DNA from: CAYOLL01 sp964404765 [NCBI: uncultured Gemmatimonadota bacterium]
Lineage (GTDB): Bacteria; 4572-55
NCBI GenBank assembly: GCA_964404765.1
Contig: CAYOLL010000227.1
Span: 1-8,443, forward strand
Direction of reading: 5' to 3'
DNA length: 8,443 nucleotides
Below are positions 7,001 through 8,443 of this stretch, piece by piece (positions within the stretch are counted from its first letter, which is position 1; the number at the start of each line of letters is the position of its first letter). A program made the position numbers and the translations under genes. Under the pieces are notes generated by a model. The model was not told the DNA's origin. It did no database searches and worked only from the letters and a program-made list of their open reading frames with translations.

Positions 7001-8265
7001 AAATTGATCGATTCAAAGCCGACGCCGGCGCTGTTGGTCCAATCCATCGTGGCCCCGGCCCCGTCGGCCAGGTTGCACGTGCTGCCGCCGTCCGGCAGGA
7101 TAAAAGTCCTATTCGCGACGGTGGTGGCATCAGTAACCGGTTCTAAACCCGTATAGGCAACGGTCGAGTTGCCGGTAATCGCCACATTGCCTGCGCCCGC
7201 TCCTGTCGCGGTATGAACGGAGTTGGCAAACAACCCGCCGCCGGTCAAAACCAGTCGATCGCCGCCTACAGCAACCACCGGGTTGCCGCCGGTAAACGTA
7301 ATGGGGTTGCCCATATTGCCGCCGCCAAAATCCACAGTTAATTGATCGTTCCCGCCCAGACCATTTATCAGAATGCTGCCGGTAAAGGCTGTGCCGTCAA
7401 TGGTCACCGACGCTGTGCCGCCGTTAGTGCAAGGAGCCACGCTGGCGTCACAGTCAATCGTGCTGCCGTTGTTGTCGGTCAAAACATAGTTTGCGCCGGA
7501 ACGGCTAAGCGTCCAATTGTCATTGCTGGCGCCGCCGTTAACATCATTAATGACCAGATTGCCGCTCCCGTCTACAGAGATAACCGTTTCCGGGCCAAAC
7601 ACCTGAATTAAGTCAACGCCCACCGCGCTGATCGCCGCGCCGGTCGAATTAACGGCCAGGTCCATTTCGCCCACATTGGTAAAAGTAGCCGGGCCGGTCG
7701 CAAACCCGCCTTGCACAAAAGCGCCCGGCGCATTGACCAGCGCCACTTTGTAATCATAAGGAAAAGACGCAATTCCCGCCAGCGTCGTTCCGGAAATTAT
7801 ATGCTGGGAATAGTTGTTAAGGTCTGTGCTGATTGTAATGGTGATATCATCAGCGCCAGTAAAGCCGCTGGCAGCCGTAAACCTTATCAGCAACGTATCA
7901 TACAGCCCGGAAAAAGTCAGATCAAAACTCGCTAAGCCTGTATAGGACGAAGCCGTCGGATCCGCATCATTGTCATTACCGTCCCACATAATAATAGCGT
8001 TAATATCGGCCGTTGACGACACGGACAGTACCCCGCCGGTTACGTTGACCGACGGCGAGCCGCTCCCGTTTAAGATCCAGGCGTCACGCTCCGTGCCTAA
8101 AATACTCGGATCGTCTACCAGGCTCAGGCTACCCGGCGTGCCTACGGTCGTTAAAGCTGCGGCCTGGGGTATGCTAAAATCGTCAATGACAAACTGGGCG
8201 GAAGCTGTAAGCGGCAACACAACCCAGGTTAAGACCAGCAAAAAAGATAGTTTCTTGAACGACAT
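4099..8265 (-). CDS. Large secreted repeat protein (adhesin-like) with IPTL-CTERM-type sorting signal
   Basis: A 1388-residue exported protein. It starts with a Sec signal peptide (two Lys, hydrophobic 6-20, cleavage predicted after ASA at 21-23). Residues 24 to about 225 form a domain I do not recognise. Two glycine/aspartate-rich motifs follow (GGNDQL near 306, GGAGSD near 435). Residues 527-1022 are about 16 tandem repeats of about 31 residues, roughly ITLTGTGGNGTG..NYGVFV..GA.VTT..G, expected to fold as a right-handed beta-solenoid. A less regular beta-rich part runs to about 1345. The end has VPTMGEW (1351-1357), a hydrophobic helix and Arg-Arg, the layout of the IPTL-CTERM signal handled by an exosortase-type enzyme; 14 residues follow the Arg-Arg, longer than usual. 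ATG at 8265 is preferred to the longer frame from TTG 8292 because GAGGAGG lies 5 bases before it and the signal peptide then begins correctly. Function is inferred to be a surface or matrix component; no enzyme motif seen. Confidence 0.85.
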   Translation of the reverse strand: MSFKKLSFLLVLTWVVLPLTASAQFVIDDFSIPQAAALTTVGTPGSLSLVDDPSILGTERDAWILNGSGSPSVNVTGGVLSVSSTADINAIIMWDGNDNDADPTASSYTGLASFDLTFSGLYDTLLIRFTAASGFTGADDITITISTDLNNYSQHIISGTTLAGIASFPYDYKVALVNAPGAFVQGGFATGPATFTNVGEMDLAVNSTGAAISAVGVDLIQVFGPETVISVDGSGNLVINDVNGGASNDNWTLSRSGANYVLTDNNGSTIDCDASVAPCTNGGTASVTIDGTAFTGSILINGLGGNDQLTVDFGGGNMGNPITFTGGNPVVAVGGDRLVLTGGGLFANSVHTATGAGAGNVAITGNSTVAYTGLEPVTDATTVANRTFILPDGGSTCNLADGAGATMDWTNSAGVGFESINFTNPTVSLTIIGGAGSDIINVNSMDMNGPYAGSLTITANAGTDDVTFANFAFPTLSAITVTVDRTITVNGSIVTTTGAMTLLASGTPAGDYTGLELDVAVITSTSGNISLTGTGRSTGATSDNPGVYLDNASVSTASGGTITFNGTGGNGIDRNYGVSVANVSSVSTANGAILFTGTAGAGSGTFNAGVRISASDVQATGLGTLTFNGNGNTGTDDCQGVRISSGAFVQTNSGLLTLNGTAGNGTGLRNVGIMVISGATVSSTSGNHSFIGLGGNGGASGNHGIQVTGAGSNVTSGAGTITMTGTGQGTGANNYGIVVDTDGLVTTTGAGNISLTGTGGTGTSINLGVFVETGADITTTGGLIDINGFGGAGSGDFDHGVAIVGGTSSVTSTTGVIDIFGQGGATGDANVGISIDSGQVTTGGNIIINGTGGAGTNSNWGVFVGNAADVIGWAGTLAITGTGGNGTGDNNWGVFVGTGADVTGGAGALAITGTGGNGAGQFNYGIRVSGAGTSVSTTAGALGFLGNASGTGSTAVGVVIESSSTVNSTTGPITLTGNSTATGGTAFGLRLETAASVTTDGGTITLNGSSSTIEDVYINTAGVLGDNNTGAIIVNGDGGTGGVGPIAIGNAVTSAGTQTYNHTTAFFNTAGITMIGASFDFNDDVIFGVNPITFNAAVTVADDWTNNGGFAHNGQTITFDGNVVTGNQTLTGATTFFGLTLNNTSATGLIIAASNMAIATGGTITLNNGILDLSNNIILNFQGPVSVVNSNTASFVAADRSAGGTTEAITAAYTGGTTQIFPTGVLSRNSYMPTTLVCTSGETFTVFMLDQAYPNGTGGTALPTGVVRGTWDVTATDGSVGSMTMKVQWNSGDEAALFSSNYCRLAHFIGGAWDNFFAGASTPAGSAKSFTRPNITGAVSPFSMFGNGGIVPTMGEWALIIMTLVFLSLGTIALRRYAPSPVRPEINR
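5200..6687 (-). repeat. Coding region of about 16 beta-solenoid repeats
   Basis: Each unit encodes about 29-33 residues with a beta strand ending in TGTGG or NGTGG, a small-residue turn, an Asn/Tyr/Trp-Gly-Val strand, a GA.V strand, and a Gly-rich turn. Aligned hydrophobic positions and regularly placed glycines suggest one solenoid turn or more per unit. The first unit begins near residue 527 (GNISLTGTG) and the last ends near 1022 (VYINTAG). Units are diverged, except for the pair at 5527-5718. Confidence 0.75.
5527..5718 (-). repeat. Two adjacent 96-bp near-identical repeat units
   Basis: Matching blocks recur at a spacing of exactly 96 bases (32 codons): GCCGGTTATGGCCAG at 5527 and 5623, and CCCACAAAAAC at 5576 and 5672. 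Both units encode NWGVFVG. They are the most alike at DNA level of the whole array, which points to a recent in-frame duplication. Confidence 0.65.
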
Positions 8266-8270
8266 CCAAT

Positions 8271-8277
8271 CCTCCTC
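8271..8277 (-). promoter_or_regulatory. Strong ribosome binding site of the secreted-protein gene
   Basis: GAGGAGG on the minus strand, 5 bases before ATG at 8265. It decides between this start and the in-frame TTG at 8292, which would place the Shine-Dalgarno sequence inside the coding region and add nine charged residues before the signal peptide. Confidence 0.8.
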
Positions 8278-8322
8278 ATCAAAAGAGTCCAAAAAATGGT
8301 TAAAACAATATAATAGCCCCTT

Positions 8323-8351
8323 AAAATAGAGCGTTTTGTTAAAAAATCCAA
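8323..8351 (-). promoter_or_regulatory. Weak promoter candidate for the secreted-protein gene
   Basis: TTGGAT (8351-8346) and TATTTT (8328-8323) are separated by 17 bases on the minus strand. The hexamers match the sigma-70 consensus at 3 and 4 of 6 positions. The region is very AT-rich, so chance matches are likely. Confidence 0.3.
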
Positions 8352-8365
8352 TGGTTTTTAATAAA

Positions 8366-8376
8366 CCCCCCCCCCC
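8366..8376 (-). repeat. 11-base G tract upstream of the secreted-protein gene
   Basis: Eleven C on the plus strand (G on the coding strand), about 100 bases before the start codon and 15 bases upstream of the candidate -35 hexamer, followed on the plus strand by an A8 run. Such a tract can change length by replication slippage. It lies close to the window edge in sequence rich in other homopolymers, so a sequencing or assembly error in its length is also possible. Confidence 0.6.
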
Positions 8377-8443
8377 AAAAAAAATTAAAAAAACCGGCCC
8401 TCCCTAATTAGAAATACGGGCTATTTTCAATTAAAATTATGCG

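Noticed and set aside
7330-7370. RTX-type calcium-binding repeats suggesting export of the large protein by the neighbouring ABC transporter
   Set aside because: Only isolated GGNDQL and GGAGSD motifs occur, not a tandem nonapeptide array, and the protein has a Sec signal peptide and a membrane sorting tail.

Overview
The window reads as a stretch of chromosome, or metagenome contig, from a Gram-negative-type bacterium with moderate GC. It has three large genes, each with its own regulatory surroundings, and two intergenic zones rich in palindromes. The phylum cannot be fixed from the sequence. The IPTL-CTERM-type sorting tail implies a cell envelope with an exosortase system. The GTAGCGCGAGACTCCTGTCTCGC-like hairpin resembles repeats I associate with environmental lineages such as KSB1/Calditrichota and the Planctomycetes-Verrucomicrobia group, but that is a weak hint.

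Layout. Bases 59-1438 (+) encode a methyl-accepting chemotaxis protein with two membrane helices, HAMP and signalling hairpin but almost no extracytoplasmic sensor. Bases 1439-1651, between convergent genes, hold a nested repeat: a 33-nt perfect palindrome split by a 122-bp inverted-repeat element (MITE-like), which itself carries a 52-nt double-hairpin core. Bases 1652-3844 (-) encode an ABC exporter with an N-terminal C39 peptidase domain whose catalytic residues are all present. Bases 3845-4098 carry a probable promoter for the exporter (TTGACA -35), a bidirectional terminator, and a second, uninterrupted copy of the 33-nt palindrome. Bases 4099-8265 (-) encode a 1388-residue secreted protein with a Sec signal peptide, about 16 tandem repeats of about 31 residues (predicted beta-solenoid), and a C-terminal VPTMGEW/membrane helix/RR sorting signal. 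Bases 8266-8443 are its AT-rich leader, with a strong ribosome binding site, a weak promoter candidate and an 11-base G tract on the coding strand.

How the parts relate. The two minus-strand genes lie in the same order but appear transcriptionally separate, with a terminator and then a new promoter between them. The large protein carries its own Sec signal and exosortase-type tail, so it is probably not cargo of the C39 exporter; no double-glycine precursor peptide or HlyD-type adaptor is visible here. The most unusual feature is the pair of 33-nt palindromes, one just after each minus-strand stop codon. Their arms differ by a compensated base pair, and one of them is interrupted by an element flanked by a 17-bp duplication.
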